39,387 bases of DNA from CAXMNX01 sp964194845 (lineage in GTDB: Bacteria; Pseudomonadota; Alphaproteobacteria; Rhodobacterales; Rhodobacteraceae), in contig CAXMNX010000098.1 of assembly GCA_964194845.1 (NCBI GenBank), positions 1 to 39,387 of the forward strand, in the 5' to 3' direction. The notes beneath the pieces were generated by a model, which worked only from the letters and a program-made list of their open reading frames with translations, had not been told where the DNA came from and made no database searches. This document shows, one piece after another, positions 23,856-33,796 of the stretch (the first letter of the stretch is position 1; every line of letters begins with the position of its first letter). The translations under genes and the position numbers were made by a program.

Positions 23856-24796
23856 GCCTGTTTCCCAATCATATCTATCCCCAATTCGTTGGATTTCATT
23901 AGCTCGGCGGCGACGCCAAGCGCTATTTGTTGTGGATGTTTTCCAAGTGCCGGATCGCCGATCGGGCATTGCATACGGTCGATTTGTCCGGGCGTGTGGC
24001 CGAGTGATGCGAGCCGCGAGCGGAAGCGGGCGCGTTTGGTGGCCGATCCGATCAGACCGAGTGATTTGAATGGCTGCCCTAGCAGGCGATGGCAAATTTC
24101 AAGGTCGAAGGCGTGCGAATATGTCAGCACGAGGTGTTCGGCATGTGGGGGCGCAAGGGGCGCCAATTCTGCCGGGTTCTCGGCGATGAGTGTTTTAACG
24201 TTTTCGGGAATGGTGGTCGGAAAGCGATCCTTGCCGGTGTCTGCCCATCTGATGGTTAAATTCGGTAGCGGGGCCAAGACGCCCACGATCGCACGGCCAA
24301 CGTGGCCAGCGCCCCAGATCCATATTTCGCGGCAGGGTTTCGTGACGGGTTCGACCATCCAGTCGCCGACAATACGTGGTGGCGGGGCGTCGCCGGAAGA
24401 GCGCGACGCCGCGATTAAACGGCGAACGGCGAGCGGTGCATCCAGCGAAATTCCGGGAAGCGGCCGGGCGACGACTTCGCCGGTCATGATATCGAGGCGG
24501 GCAGCGCTCCAAACCTCGGTCAAAAGCGTGACCGCGCCGCCGCAGCACTGGCCCAGTCCGGGGCCAAGCGGGTGTCGGTCCAGCCGATCTGTGCCATCGC
24601 TGAGCGCGGACCGCGCCATTCGGATCGCCTCAAACTCGAGCGCACCGCCGCCGATGGTTCCGATAGTCTCAAGCGCTGTGACCAACATCGCCGCGCCAAC
24701 CTCGCGCGGTGCCGACCCTTTGACTTCGGCGACAACAACGCGGGCAACTGGGCCAGAGGCGACGGCGCGACAGAGCTCATCAAGCGCAAAGGTCAT
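23852..24796 (-). CDS. xdhC: Xanthine dehydrogenase accessory protein XdhC
   Basis: The 314-residue chaperone binds molybdenum cofactor, promotes its sulfuration and inserts it into XdhB. Visible features are the N-terminal XdhC/CoxI domain with KGSAPREVGAAMLV and GTIGGGALEFEA, the GQCCGG motif near residue 83 whose cysteine is implicated in Moco binding, and the C-terminal Rossmann domain starting IWGAGHVGRAI (about residue 159) with IGSATKRARFRSRL. Both ends overlap neighbours by four bases (ATGA with xdhB, GTGA with the ATPase), so it is translated as part of one coupled operon. Confidence 0.93.
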   Translation of the reverse strand: MTFALDELCRAVASGPVARVVVAEVKGSAPREVGAAMLVTALETIGTIGGGALEFEAIRMARSALSDGTDRLDRHPLGPGLGQCCGGAVTLLTEVWSAARLDIMTGEVVARPLPGISLDAPLAVRRLIAASRSSGDAPPPRIVGDWMVEPVTKPCREIWIWGAGHVGRAIVGVLAPLPNLTIRWADTGKDRFPTTIPENVKTLIAENPAELAPLAPPHAEHLVLTYSHAFDLEICHRLLGQPFKSLGLIGSATKRARFRSRLASLGHTPGQIDRMQCPIGDPALGKHPQQIALGVAAELMKSNELGIDMIGKQA

Positions 24797-27093
24797 GCCT
24801 GCACCCGTCGGATCGTCATGAACAACTCCTCGGCTGTCGCTGGCGCATCAAGTGCGGGATAGGCGTCGCCACAGGCGGAAACCGCATCGCTTAGCGCCAT
24901 CAGCGCGGAAATACCCAACATCAGCGGCGGTTCACCGACTGCTTTTGACCGGTAAATCGTGTCTTCGCGGTTCGGTCCTTCCCAAAGCGCGACGTTGAAG
25001 ACATCGGGCCGATCCGAACAGGCGGGAATTTTGTAGGTCGAGGGCGCATGGGTGCGAAGCCGTCCCTTGGCGTCCCAAATCAGCTCTTCCGTGGTCAGCC
25101 AGCCTGCACCCTGAACGTAACCGCCCTCGATCTGGCCGATATCGAGTGCCGGGTTCAGCGATACTCCGCAATCGTGAAGGATGTCCGTGCGCAGGATACG
25201 GTTTTCGCCGGTCAGGGTGTCCACGACAACTTCGGTCACGGCGGCACCATAGGCAAAATAATAGAATGGTCGACCGGTTCCCTTGATCCGATCCCAGACG
25301 ATCTTGGGCGTCTTGTAAAAACCAGTCGCGCTTAGGCTGATCCGGTTCATGTAGGCGTCTTTTATAACCGCATTGAACGTCAGGCTTTCGCCGCCGACGT
25401 GGACCATTCCGTTTTCGAAGCGAACCGATGCCACATCTGCTTGCGCGCGTTCGGCCACAAAATCGGCAAGTCGGTCACGAATGGTGTCGCAGGCGGCTTT
25501 CACCGCCATGCCGTTCAGGTCTGATCCCGATGACGCCGCCGTCGCCGACGTGTTTGGAACCTTGGCGGTGTCGGTCGCGGTTATCTTGATGCGATCCGCT
25601 TCCACACCGAACCGCGCCGCGGCCACTTGCGCGACTTTCTGAAAGAGGCCCTGGCCCATTTCGGTGCCGCCGTGGTTCATGTGGATCGAGCCGTCCTGAT
25701 AGACGTGAACCAGCGCGCCAGCCTGATTGAGATGCGTCAGCGTGAAGCTGATCCCGAACTTCACCGGCGTAAGCGCAATGCCCTTTTTCAGGATATCGTT
25801 CTTCGTGTTCCACGCGCGAACGGCATCGCGGCGCGCCTTGTAGTCGCTGGATTTGACCAGTTCGTCGGTCATCTCATCGAGAACGAAATCTTCGACGGGC
25901 ATGTCGTAAGGCGTTGTTTGCGCATCACCTTTACCGCAGGCGATTGTCGCCGCCGAGCGGTAATAGTTCGCTTGCCGTACATCGACCGGGTCAAGGCCAA
26001 GCCTGTGGGCGATGTGATCGAGAACACGCTCGATCCCGATCATTCCCTGCGGGCCGCCAAAGCCGCGAAACGCGGTGCCGGACTGCGTATTGGTCTTAAG
26101 GCGATGCGACACGATGCGCATGTTCGGGATGAAATAGGCGTTGTCGGCGTGGAGCATGGCGCGGTCGGCAACTGGCAGCGACAGGTCCTGGCTCCAGCCG
26201 CAGCGGCAAAGCTGAAGGAACTCGACGCCGGTAATGCGCCCATCGGCGTCAAATCCTGTGCGGTAGTCGATGCGGAAATCGTGGCGTTTGCCGGTGATCA
26301 CCATGTCATCGTCGCGGTCGTATCGCATGGTGCAGGGGCGGCCCGTCAAATCGGCGGCGACTGCACATGAGACTGCCAGATGGTTGCCCTGGCTTTCCTT
26401 GCCGCCGAAGCCACCGCCCATGCGCCGGATCTCGCAGCGGACGGCATTCATCGGGCGGCCCAGTGCTTCGGCGACCTTGTGCTGGATCTCGGTCGGGTGC
26501 TGGGTCGACGAATGGACAATCATGTCGCCGCCTTCTTGCGGCAACGCCGCGGCGGCCTGACCTTCAAGATAGAAGTGTTCCTGCCCGCCGATGTCGAAGC
26601 GGCCTTCGACCATGTGCGTGGCGTCTGAGATGGCGGCGTTAGCATCGCCGCGTGTGTAAATCCTTGGTCCCTCTTCGAAATGGCTGTCTGCGGCAAGCGC
26701 TTCATCCACACTGAGGATCGCGGGCAGCTCGCGGTATTCGATCTGGCCCAAACGGGTTGCCTTTCGAGCCTCCAGATGACTTTCCGCGACAACGAGGAAA
26801 ATCGGTTGCCCGACAAAATGCACCGATCCCTCGGACAACAAGGGTTCAGGGATCGGGGAGGGTGATACATCGTTCTCGTGCGGCAGATCTTCCGCCGTCA
26901 GGACTGCGACCACGCCAGGTGCGGCGCGCACCGCATCCAAATTCATCGACGTGATCTCGCCGTGGGCGATCGTGGACGTCCCAAAGGCCAGATGCAGGGC
27001 GTTTTTTGGCAGCGGGATGTCGTCTACATAGCGCGCCTGGCCGGTGACGTGGAGCCGTGCCGCGTCGTGCGGGAGAGGTTTTGCAACGCTCAT
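24793..27093 (-). CDS. xdhB: Xanthine dehydrogenase, molybdopterin-binding subunit
   Basis: The 766-residue large subunit holds the molybdenum site that hydroxylates hypoxanthine and xanthine to urate. The N-terminal domain (HVTGQARYVDDIP) is followed by GGGFGGKES, TAFRGFGGPQGMIGIE with the substrate-binding Arg, and GGTEMGQGLFQKV. Also present are SDLNGMAVKAAC and, near the C-terminus, the catalytic Glu in KAVGEPPLML (Glu721). Length and order match the bacterial two-subunit XdhAB enzyme rather than the single-chain eukaryotic form. The start ATG overlaps the xdhA stop by four bases. The retained GEPP Glu and substrate-site Arg favour a genuine purine enzyme over an aldehyde or CO dehydrogenase relative. 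Confidence 0.95.
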   Translation of the reverse strand: MSVAKPLPHDAARLHVTGQARYVDDIPLPKNALHLAFGTSTIAHGEITSMNLDAVRAAPGVVAVLTAEDLPHENDVSPSPIPEPLLSEGSVHFVGQPIFLVVAESHLEARKATRLGQIEYRELPAILSVDEALAADSHFEEGPRIYTRGDANAAISDATHMVEGRFDIGGQEHFYLEGQAAAALPQEGGDMIVHSSTQHPTEIQHKVAEALGRPMNAVRCEIRRMGGGFGGKESQGNHLAVSCAVAADLTGRPCTMRYDRDDDMVITGKRHDFRIDYRTGFDADGRITGVEFLQLCRCGWSQDLSLPVADRAMLHADNAYFIPNMRIVSHRLKTNTQSGTAFRGFGGPQGMIGIERVLDHIAHRLGLDPVDVRQANYYRSAATIACGKGDAQTTPYDMPVEDFVLDEMTDELVKSSDYKARRDAVRAWNTKNDILKKGIALTPVKFGISFTLTHLNQAGALVHVYQDGSIHMNHGGTEMGQGLFQKVAQVAAARFGVEADRIKITATDTAKVPNTSATAASSGSDLNGMAVKAACDTIRDRLADFVAERAQADVASVRFENGMVHVGGESLTFNAVIKDAYMNRISLSATGFYKTPKIVWDRIKGTGRPFYYFAYGAAVTEVVVDTLTGENRILRTDILHDCGVSLNPALDIGQIEGGYVQGAGWLTTEELIWDAKGRLRTHAPSTYKIPACSDRPDVFNVALWEGPNREDTIYRSKAVGEPPLMLGISALMALSDAVSACGDAYPALDAPATAEELFMTIRRVQA

Positions 27094-28445
27094 GCGCTTA
27101 CCTCCAACACGCTGATATCATTGCCATTGAGGTCGTGGAAATAGCGCAGCAGCATGTTTTCGGCTGATTTGAGACGATATTCCTGCCCAGCGCGCATATC
27201 CGTGAGCGGCGTGAAATCTTCGCTCATGAGGGCCATGGCCTTGCGCACGGTGTCTTCGTTCCATGCCTGCCCGAGCAATGCGGCCTCGACCGCTGCGGCG
27301 CGTTTCGGAGTGGCCGCCATGCCGCCGAATGCGATGCGGGCCTCGGCAACGACACCGTCTTCAATCCGAAGGTTGAAACAGCCGCAGACGGCTGAAATGT
27401 CCTGATCGAAGCGCTTCGAAAGCTTGTAGCATCTGAAGTCGGGCGCAGATTTTGTGAAGGTGACCGCTTCGACAAATTCGCCCTTCTGGCGGTCCTGTTT
27501 GCCGTATTCGACGAAGAAATCCTCGATTGGCAGATCGCGGCGCGTGTCGCCCTTTCGAAGATGGAGCGTCGCGGCCAAAGCGATCAATGCCGGGGGGTTG
27601 TCGCCGATCGGAGAGCCGTTCGCGATGTTGCCGCCGATAGTTGCGGCCTGGCGGACCTGTTCAGATCCGTATCGCCGAACCATTTCGGCATAGGACGGGT
27701 TAAATTTGCGCAATTCGGGCAGAAGGGCGGCCATTGTGACACCGGCACCGACCCGCAAGGTGTCGCCCTGATCTTCGATTTGCTGAAGGTCGCGGCACCG
27801 GTTCAAGAAGGCGATGTCTTCAAGATCGCGTAGTTGTTTGGTGACCCATAGGCCCACGTCGGTCGCGCCCGCGACCAGAGTTGCATCCGGGTGCGCTTCG
27901 TACCAGGTGGCCAATTCGTCAGATGTCTCGGGAACAAAGCCCAGCGCATCGCAATCGGGCGGCGCGTCGTTCATCCAATCCGGCGCAGGTTTGCCTTCAG
28001 CCGCTTCGGCCGCGCGGACAATTGGCGCATATCCGGTGCAACGGCAAAGGTTTCCGGCCAATACATCGTCGTGATCGGTGCGGCCATTCAAATGCCCAAC
28101 CGCCATTGAGACAATGAAGCCCGGCGTGCAAAAGCCGCATTGGCTGCCATGATTGGTGATCATCTCCTGCTGCACCGGATGCAGGGATCCGTTTGGACCG
28201 CCGATGCCTTCGACAGTACGAATGGCTTTGCCGTGCAGCTGAGGCAGGAACAAAATGCACGAATTCAAGGCGCGCGCGCCGCTTTCGTCGGTCACCATCA
28301 CTGTGCAAGCACCGCAATCGCCTTCGTTGCAGCCTTCTTTGGTTCCGGTCAGTCCACGGTCTTCGCGAAGCCAATCCAACAACGTCGTCGTTGCGGGGGC
28401 ATCGACATTTACTGTTTCCCCGTTAAGAGAAAACCTGATTGTCAT
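27090..28445 (-). CDS. xdhA: Xanthine dehydrogenase, FeS/FAD subunit
   Basis: The 451-residue small subunit carries electrons from the Mo site to NAD+. The N-terminal plant-type [2Fe-2S] cluster is bound by Cys39, Cys44, Cys47 and Cys63 (KEGCNEGDCGAC...NSC). The second cluster is bound by Cys103, Cys106, Cys134 and Cys136 (QCGFCTPG, NLCRCTGY). The FAD domain (about 175-350) includes TIGGNIANGSPIGDNPPALIAL, and a C-terminal flavoprotein domain completes the subunit. It is the first gene of the xdhABC-transporter operon, so the promoter should lie in the 279 bp shared with divergent dnaE; I could not identify its elements with confidence. Confidence 0.95.
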   Translation of the reverse strand: MTIRFSLNGETVNVDAPATTTLLDWLREDRGLTGTKEGCNEGDCGACTVMVTDESGARALNSCILFLPQLHGKAIRTVEGIGGPNGSLHPVQQEMITNHGSQCGFCTPGFIVSMAVGHLNGRTDHDDVLAGNLCRCTGYAPIVRAAEAAEGKPAPDWMNDAPPDCDALGFVPETSDELATWYEAHPDATLVAGATDVGLWVTKQLRDLEDIAFLNRCRDLQQIEDQGDTLRVGAGVTMAALLPELRKFNPSYAEMVRRYGSEQVRQAATIGGNIANGSPIGDNPPALIALAATLHLRKGDTRRDLPIEDFFVEYGKQDRQKGEFVEAVTFTKSAPDFRCYKLSKRFDQDISAVCGCFNLRIEDGVVAEARIAFGGMAATPKRAAAVEAALLGQAWNEDTVRKAMALMSEDFTPLTDMRAGQEYRLKSAENMLLRYFHDLNGNDISVLEVSA

Positions 28446-28724
28446 CTGAAGTCCCGCCGCCTTACCCGGAACCCTGGCCTGTTGCGCGCCGTCGATGCGG
28501 CGTAGAGAGCGCGCGACCTTGGTCTACTGGGCATTGAACGCGAAGACTCGGTCGTTTGGCAATCAGGAATTTCCGACGGTATTCTTCGGTAATTTTTGAA
28601 AATGGTTGGCGTTTGTGTTTGAGCACCGATTAAAGCGGGTGACAGGGTGCGCCCGGAACAGGTTGCGCGCACTAGCCGTCGATTGCCGCTTTTCGTCGGA
28701 GAACACAGTGAATAGGATCGCGGC

Positions 28725-31700
28725 ATGAGCAATCGCCTCAAGTTTGTACATCTTCGGCTTCACACTGAATACTCACTTCTTGAGGGTGCTGTTCGGTTGA
28801 AGAAATTGCCGGGTCTTTGCGAGAAGATGTCCATGCCGGCGGTGGCGGTGACGGACACCAATAATATGTTCGCGGCGCTTGAATTTTCGGTCACCGCGCT
28901 GGACGCCGGCATTCAGCCGATCCTTGGTTGCCAGATTGATCTGGCCTACGAGGCCGCTGCGCCGGGCGGAAGTCCTGCCAAGCCAGCACCCATCGTTTTG
29001 CTGGCGCAGAACCGACAGGGCTATGAAAACCTGATGAAGCTGAACTCGGCGCTCTATCTGCGTGAATCGGATTTCCCGCATGTGACGCCTGAGGAACTCG
29101 AGGCGCTTTCGGGCGGCTTAATCTGTCTGTCCGGTGGCCCGGATGGCCCTATCGGACGGATGCTGCGCGCGGGTCAGCGACCGAAGGCGGAAGCGCTCGT
29201 TTCGAGGCTTGCCGCCATTTTCCCCAACCGTCTTTATCTGGAATTGCAGCGGCACCCGACCGAGAACGGACAATTGCCCGAGGCCGAGCAACTGACCGAG
29301 GGGCCGCTTATTGAGATGGCATTCGGGCAAGGTCTGCCGCTGGTCGCGACAAACGATGTCTATTTCCCAAAGGCCGACATGTACGAGGCGCACGACGCGC
29401 TGATCTGTATCGCCGATGGTGCCTATGTTGATCAGCAAGCACCGCGCCGACAGCTGACACCACAGCACTATTTCAAATCTCCTTCAGAGATGGCAGCGCT
29501 GTTTGCGGATTTGCCGGAGGCGGTTGAGAGCACGGTCGAGATTGCCCGGCGCTGCGCCTTTGCCGCTGAGACGCATCCACCGATCCTGCCAAGGTTTGCC
29601 GATGACGAGATCGAAGAACTTCGTCGCGAGGCAAAATCCGGTCTTGAGGAAAGGCTTGCCGCAATCGAGCCTGCGGGGCCACGCAAGGACTACGAGAAGC
29701 GGCTGGAGTTTGAGCTTGGCATCATCGAAAGTATGGGATTTCCCGGTTATTTCCTGATCGTTGCCGATTTCATAAAATGGGCGAAAGCAAAGGGTATTCC
29801 TGTCGGTCCGGGCCGCGGATCCGGTGCCGGTTCACTGGTCGCGTATGCACTGACGATCACGGACCTTGATCCGCTTAAGTATTCGCTGCTGTTCGAGCGC
29901 TTTTTGAACCCCGAGCGGGTTTCGATGCCGGACTTCGACATCGATTTTTGCATGGACCGCCGCGAGGAGGTCATTCGCTATGTGCAGGATAAATACGGCA
30001 GCGACAGGGTCGGTCAGATCATCACATTTGGCGCACTTTTGTCGAAGGCCGCTGTGCGCGACATCGGGCGCGTACTCCAGATGCCCTATGGCCAGGTGGA
30101 CCGGTTGTCGAAGCTGATCCCGGTCGAGGGCGTCAAACCCGTCAGTATCGAAAAAGCGCTAGCCGAAGAACCGCGGCTTCGGGCAGAGGCGAAAGCGGAA
30201 GAAGTTGTGGATCGATTGCTGACCTACGGCAAGCAGGTCGAAGGGTTGCTGCGGAACGCCTCCACCCATGCGGCGGGCGTCGTGATCGGTGACAGGCCGC
30301 TGGATGAGCTGGTGCCAATCTACCGCGACCCGCGATCAGATATGCCCGCGACGCAGTTTAACATGAAATGGGTCGAGCAGGCCGGATTGGTGAAGTACGA
30401 TTTTCTGGGCCTGAAAACATTGACGGTCATTCAAAACGCGGTCGATCTTCTGAAAGAGCGCGGGGTGAAGATCGACATCGGCACGATCCCGCTCGACGAC
30501 CCGAAAGCCTATGAGCTTTATGCAAAGGCCCGCACCGTTGCGGTGTTCCAGGTGGAAAGCTCGGGCATGATGGACGCGCTTCGGCGCATGAAGCCCACCT
30601 GCATCGAAGACATCGTCGCACTGGTGGCACTTTATCGCCCGGGCCCGATGGAGAACATCCCGCAGTATTGCGACGTCAAGAACGGGCGCGCTGACCGCGA
30701 GCGTCTGCATCCGCTGATCGATCATATCCTGGACGAAACCCAGGGCATCATCGTTTATCAGGAACAGGTGATGCAGATCGCGCAGGAGATGGCGGGATAT
30801 TCACTAGGTGGCGCCGATCTTTTGCGTCGGGCCATGGGCAAGAAAATTCAGGAAGCGATGGACGCCGAGCGGCCAAAATTTCTGGAAGGTGCCGCGAAAA
30901 ATGGTGTGGAGTTAAGGAAGGCGCTTGAGGTTTGGAACCTCCTGGACAAATTCGCCAACTACGGTTTCAACAAATCCCACGCCGCCGCTTATGCGGTCGT
31001 CAGCTATCAGACGGCCTGGTTGAAGGCGAACTATCCGGTCGAGTTCATGGCTGGCGTGATGAATTGCGATCTGCATCTGACTGACAAGCTTGGGGTCTAT
31101 GCCGAGGAAACGCGGCGAGGGCTGGGTATCGGCATCGTGCCGCCCTGTGTTAACCGGTCGGGTGCACACTTTTCTGTCTCTGAAAACAAACTGGTCTATG
31201 CGCTGGGCGCGCTTAAGAATGTCGGGCTGGAGGCGATGCGCCTGATCACGCAAGCGCGTGACGACAAGATGTTCGTCAATATATTCGACGTCGCGAAGCG
31301 GGTGGATCTGAAGCGGATTGGAAAGCGCCCGCTGGAAATGCTGGCCCGCGCCGGAGCGTTTGATCAACTGGACCCAAACCGTCGCCGGATTTTCCAATCG
31401 CTCGATGCGCTGACGGCTTATTCCGCGGCAATCCACGACCAGCGTGGAAGCGCGCAAGTCTCGCTTTTTGGCGAGGCAGGCGACGATCTGCCCGAGCCGA
31501 GGCTGTCGCCGGTTGACGATTGGTTGCCCAACGAACGGCTGGCGGAAGAGCAGATTGCGATCGGATTTTACCTGTCGGGGCATCCGCTGGACGATTATGC
31601 CGTGGCGCTGAAACGCAAGGGTTTGTTAACGCTGGCAGAAACTCAGGAAAAGGCGGAAGCCGAGGGCGCGGCGATAGCGCGGGTTGGCGTCATTGTATCG

Positions 31701-32183
31701 GGATTGCAAGAACGCAAATCCGGGCGCGGCACGCGGTTTTTTAGAATGAATATCTCGGATCCGACCGGCCAGGTTTCGGGCATGGCGCTTTTCCCTGACG
31801 ATTTTGAGGCGGTTCGCAAGGTATTCGAGGAAACGACACAAGTCGTTATGACGCTTGAAGCGCGCTTCAATGAAGGGCAATTCGACCCAATCTCGAGGAG
31901 CGTCGCGCCGATAGACGGCGTCGTTGAAGCGGGGGCGGCGGGATTGAACGTGATGATCGACGACATTCAGGCGGTGCCGCTGATCCAGTCGGTTTTGGAG
32001 CGCTTTCGTGATGACAATTCAGTCAGGATCAAGGGCGAAATTTGTGTCACCGCGCTGGCGGTACCGCTGCAAGACGCGCCGCAGGATGTGCCCGTGCCAA
32101 TTGGCGATGGCTGGCCGGTGTCGCCTAAGATCAAAGGCGCGCTTAAATCGCTTCCGGGCGTTGTGCTGGTCGAAGATGCCTGA
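28725..32183 (+). CDS. dnaE: DNA polymerase III subunit alpha (replicative)
   Basis: The 1152-residue C-family polymerase has an N-terminal PHP domain starting FVHLRLHTEYSLLEG, then the polymerase core with the catalytic aspartates in MPDFDIDFCMDRR (Asp403, Asp405) and KYDFLGLKTL (Asp559). Helix-hairpin-helix, OB-fold and C-terminal clamp/tau-binding regions follow. The PHP segment, length and residue positions match the housekeeping DnaE (E. coli alpha has Asp401/403/555), not the shorter error-prone DnaE2. ATG 28725 has an AGGA ribosome-binding site. The GH1 gene follows after 42 bp and could be read through, since no terminator is seen. It is divergent from the xdh operon. Confidence 0.97.
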   Translation: MSNRLKFVHLRLHTEYSLLEGAVRLKKLPGLCEKMSMPAVAVTDTNNMFAALEFSVTALDAGIQPILGCQIDLAYEAAAPGGSPAKPAPIVLLAQNRQGYENLMKLNSALYLRESDFPHVTPEELEALSGGLICLSGGPDGPIGRMLRAGQRPKAEALVSRLAAIFPNRLYLELQRHPTENGQLPEAEQLTEGPLIEMAFGQGLPLVATNDVYFPKADMYEAHDALICIADGAYVDQQAPRRQLTPQHYFKSPSEMAALFADLPEAVESTVEIARRCAFAAETHPPILPRFADDEIEELRREAKSGLEERLAAIEPAGPRKDYEKRLEFELGIIESMGFPGYFLIVADFIKWAKAKGIPVGPGRGSGAGSLVAYALTITDLDPLKYSLLFERFLNPERVSMPDFDIDFCMDRREEVIRYVQDKYGSDRVGQIITFGALLSKAAVRDIGRVLQMPYGQVDRLSKLIPVEGVKPVSIEKALAEEPRLRAEAKAEEVVDRLLTYGKQVEGLLRNASTHAAGVVIGDRPLDELVPIYRDPRSDMPATQFNMKWVEQAGLVKYDFLGLKTLTVIQNAVDLLKERGVKIDIGTIPLDDPKAYELYAKARTVAVFQVESSGMMDALRRMKPTCIEDIVALVALYRPGPMENIPQYCDVKNGRADRERLHPLIDHILDETQGIIVYQEQVMQIAQEMAGYSLGGADLLRRAMGKKIQEAMDAERPKFLEGAAKNGVELRKALEVWNLLDKFANYGFNKSHAAAYAVVSYQTAWLKANYPVEFMAGVMNCDLHLTDKLGVYAEETRRGLGIGIVPPCVNRSGAHFSVSENKLVYALGALKNVGLEAMRLITQARDDKMFVNIFDVAKRVDLKRIGKRPLEMLARAGAFDQLDPNRRRIFQSLDALTAYSAAIHDQRGSAQVSLFGEAGDDLPEPRLSPVDDWLPNERLAEEQIAIGFYLSGHPLDDYAVALKRKGLLTLAETQEKAEAEGAAIARVGVIVSGLQERKSGRGTRFFRMNISDPTGQVSGMALFPDDFEAVRKVFEETTQVVMTLEARFNEGQFDPISRSVAPIDGVVEAGAAGLNVMIDDIQAVPLIQSVLERFRDDNSVRIKGEICVTALAVPLQDAPQDVPVPIGDGWPVSPKIKGALKSLPGVVLVEDA

Positions 32184-32225
32184 AGCCTGGTCACGCCTTC
32201 CTATCGCCGCCGGACGCTGGGGAAC

Positions 32226-33563
32226 GTGGGGTTGACTTTAACCTTTGCGCGCCGCGATTTCCCCGAAGACTTCGCCTTCGGCGTCGCTACTTCTGCCTAC
32301 CAGATCGAAGGCACATCGTTTGGAAATGTTGGACCTTCGCATTGGGACACCTTTGCCGCGACGCCGGGCAATGTGCATTTAGGGCAGAACGGCGCGATCG
32401 CGTGCGACCATTATCACTTGCTGGATGCTGATCTTGATCTGGTTCGCGCGGGCGGTTTCGATGCCTACCGATTTTCCACATCCTGGGCGCGGGTTATGCC
32501 GGATGGCCGGACACTGAATGCCGAGGGTCTGGATTTCTATGACCGGCTTGTGGATGCAGTTCTGGCCCGCGGCCTTTCTCCATTTCTCACGCTTTACCAT
32601 TGGGATCTGCCATCCGCGCTGGCCGATATCGGCGGCTGGAGAAATCGGGACATTGCTGATCGGTTTGCTGATTTCACGCAAGCCGTGGTTGGCCGTATTG
32701 GGGATCGTGTGGACGCGGTGGCGACGATCAACGAGCCGTGGTGTGTCGCCTGGCTGGGACATTTCATCGGCGTCCATGCACCAGGGCTTCGCGATATACG
32801 CGCGGCCGCCCGGGCCGGGCACTTTACCCTATTGGCACATGCGCGGGCGATGGAAGTTCTTCGCGCCGAAAACCAGTGTAACGCAGGAATCGTGTTGAAC
32901 TTCACATATGCTGAGCCAGCGACGGATGCGCCAGAGGATGTGTCGGCGGCCAGGTTTTTTGACGGTATATCCAATCGCTGGTTCGCCGAGGCGCTTTTCC
33001 ATGGGCGATACCCCGAGGATATCTTGTCGGCACTTGAGCCGCATATGCCCTCGGGATTTCTCGACGATTTACCTGCAATCTCCGCGCCAATCGACTGGTT
33101 GGGCGTCAATTACTACACGCGCAATGTGATCGAATACGCAGGCAAAGCCGCCTGGCCGCATTACCGCGATGTGTCAGGGCCGTTACCCAAAACGGGTATG
33201 GATTGGGAGATCTACCCCGAGGGCCTTCACGCGTTTCTGACGCGGCTTCACCGTGAATATTCAAGCGGCATTCCAATCTATGTCACCGAAAACGGGATGG
33301 CGAGTGATGACCGTGTTCGCGACGGTCAGGTCGATGATGTGCATCGCATTCAGTTCTTCGAAGAGCATTTGCGGCAAGTGCATCGCGCGATGGTCGACGG
33401 TGTGCCCGTAAAGGGATACTTTGTGTGGTCGCTTTTAGATAATTTCGAATGGGCGTGTGGCTACGATAAGCGGTTCGGCATTGTCCATGTTGACTATGAC
33501 ACGCAGGCGCGAACGCCAAAGGCGTCGTATATCGCGCTTCGCGACGCGCTTTCGCCAGAGTAA
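32226..33563 (+). CDS. GH1 family beta-glucosidase
   Basis: A 445-residue (beta/alpha)8 glycoside hydrolase of family 1. The N-terminal signature FAFGVATSAYQIEG binds the sugar. The acid/base is Glu170 in ATINEPW, and the nucleophile is Glu355 in YVTENGMA. LTLYHWDLP, GVNYYTRN and the aglycone-side WSLLDNFEWACGY are all conserved. There is no signal peptide, so it acts in the cytoplasm on imported beta-glycosides; glucose or galactose preference cannot be set from sequence. The start is uncertain between GTG 32226 and TTG 32232; a GGGGA lies just upstream. It ends two bases from the stop of the convergent zinc-ribbon gene. Confidence 0.93.
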   Translation: MGLTLTFARRDFPEDFAFGVATSAYQIEGTSFGNVGPSHWDTFAATPGNVHLGQNGAIACDHYHLLDADLDLVRAGGFDAYRFSTSWARVMPDGRTLNAEGLDFYDRLVDAVLARGLSPFLTLYHWDLPSALADIGGWRNRDIADRFADFTQAVVGRIGDRVDAVATINEPWCVAWLGHFIGVHAPGLRDIRAAARAGHFTLLAHARAMEVLRAENQCNAGIVLNFTYAEPATDAPEDVSAARFFDGISNRWFAEALFHGRYPEDILSALEPHMPSGFLDDLPAISAPIDWLGVNYYTRNVIEYAGKAAWPHYRDVSGPLPKTGMDWEIYPEGLHAFLTRLHREYSSGIPIYVTENGMASDDRVRDGQVDDVHRIQFFEEHLRQVHRAMVDGVPVKGYFVWSLLDNFEWACGYDKRFGIVHVDYDTQARTPKASYIALRDALSPE

Positions 33564-33565
33564 CC

Positions 33566-33748
33566 TTACCCCGCGTTCGAGCCGGTTTCCTGCCAGGCAC
33601 CGCGATCTTGAGCGGTCTTGTGCCCGTAGTCACACTTGGCGTTGCTGCACCATTCTTTCACGCCGTCAGTGACAACCTGTGCTTCGCAGTTCGGACATAT
33701 TGAATCCGGAACAATATAGGCGGATTTAGTGCGATCTGATGTGCCCAT
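33566..33748 (-). CDS. 60-residue zinc-ribbon protein
   Basis: A very small protein with two cysteine pairs, CPNC near residue 18 and CSNAKC near residue 34, spaced as in a zinc ribbon. The flanks are polar, and there is no signal peptide or membrane helix. Similar tiny zinc-ribbon proteins occur in proteobacteria without known function; nucleic-acid binding or a protein-interaction role is possible but unsupported. ATG 33748 is chosen as the only start that retains both Cys pairs. It is convergent with GH1 (two-base gap) and separated from upstream PPK2 by 137 bp, which contain a 15-base palindrome. Confidence 0.7.
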   Translation of the reverse strand: MGTSDRTKSAYIVPDSICPNCEAQVVTDGVKEWCSNAKCDYGHKTAQDRGAWQETGSNAG

Positions 33749-33796
33749 GATCCCTCGCGTCGTTACGCAGCCGAAACGTCACCGCTTCGTTCCCCG

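Noticed and set aside
28446..28724. Riboswitch or regulator site in the xdhA/dnaE divergent region.
   Set aside because: The 279 bp contain some short imperfect dyads but no convincing promoter pair, operator or structured leader that I could defend.
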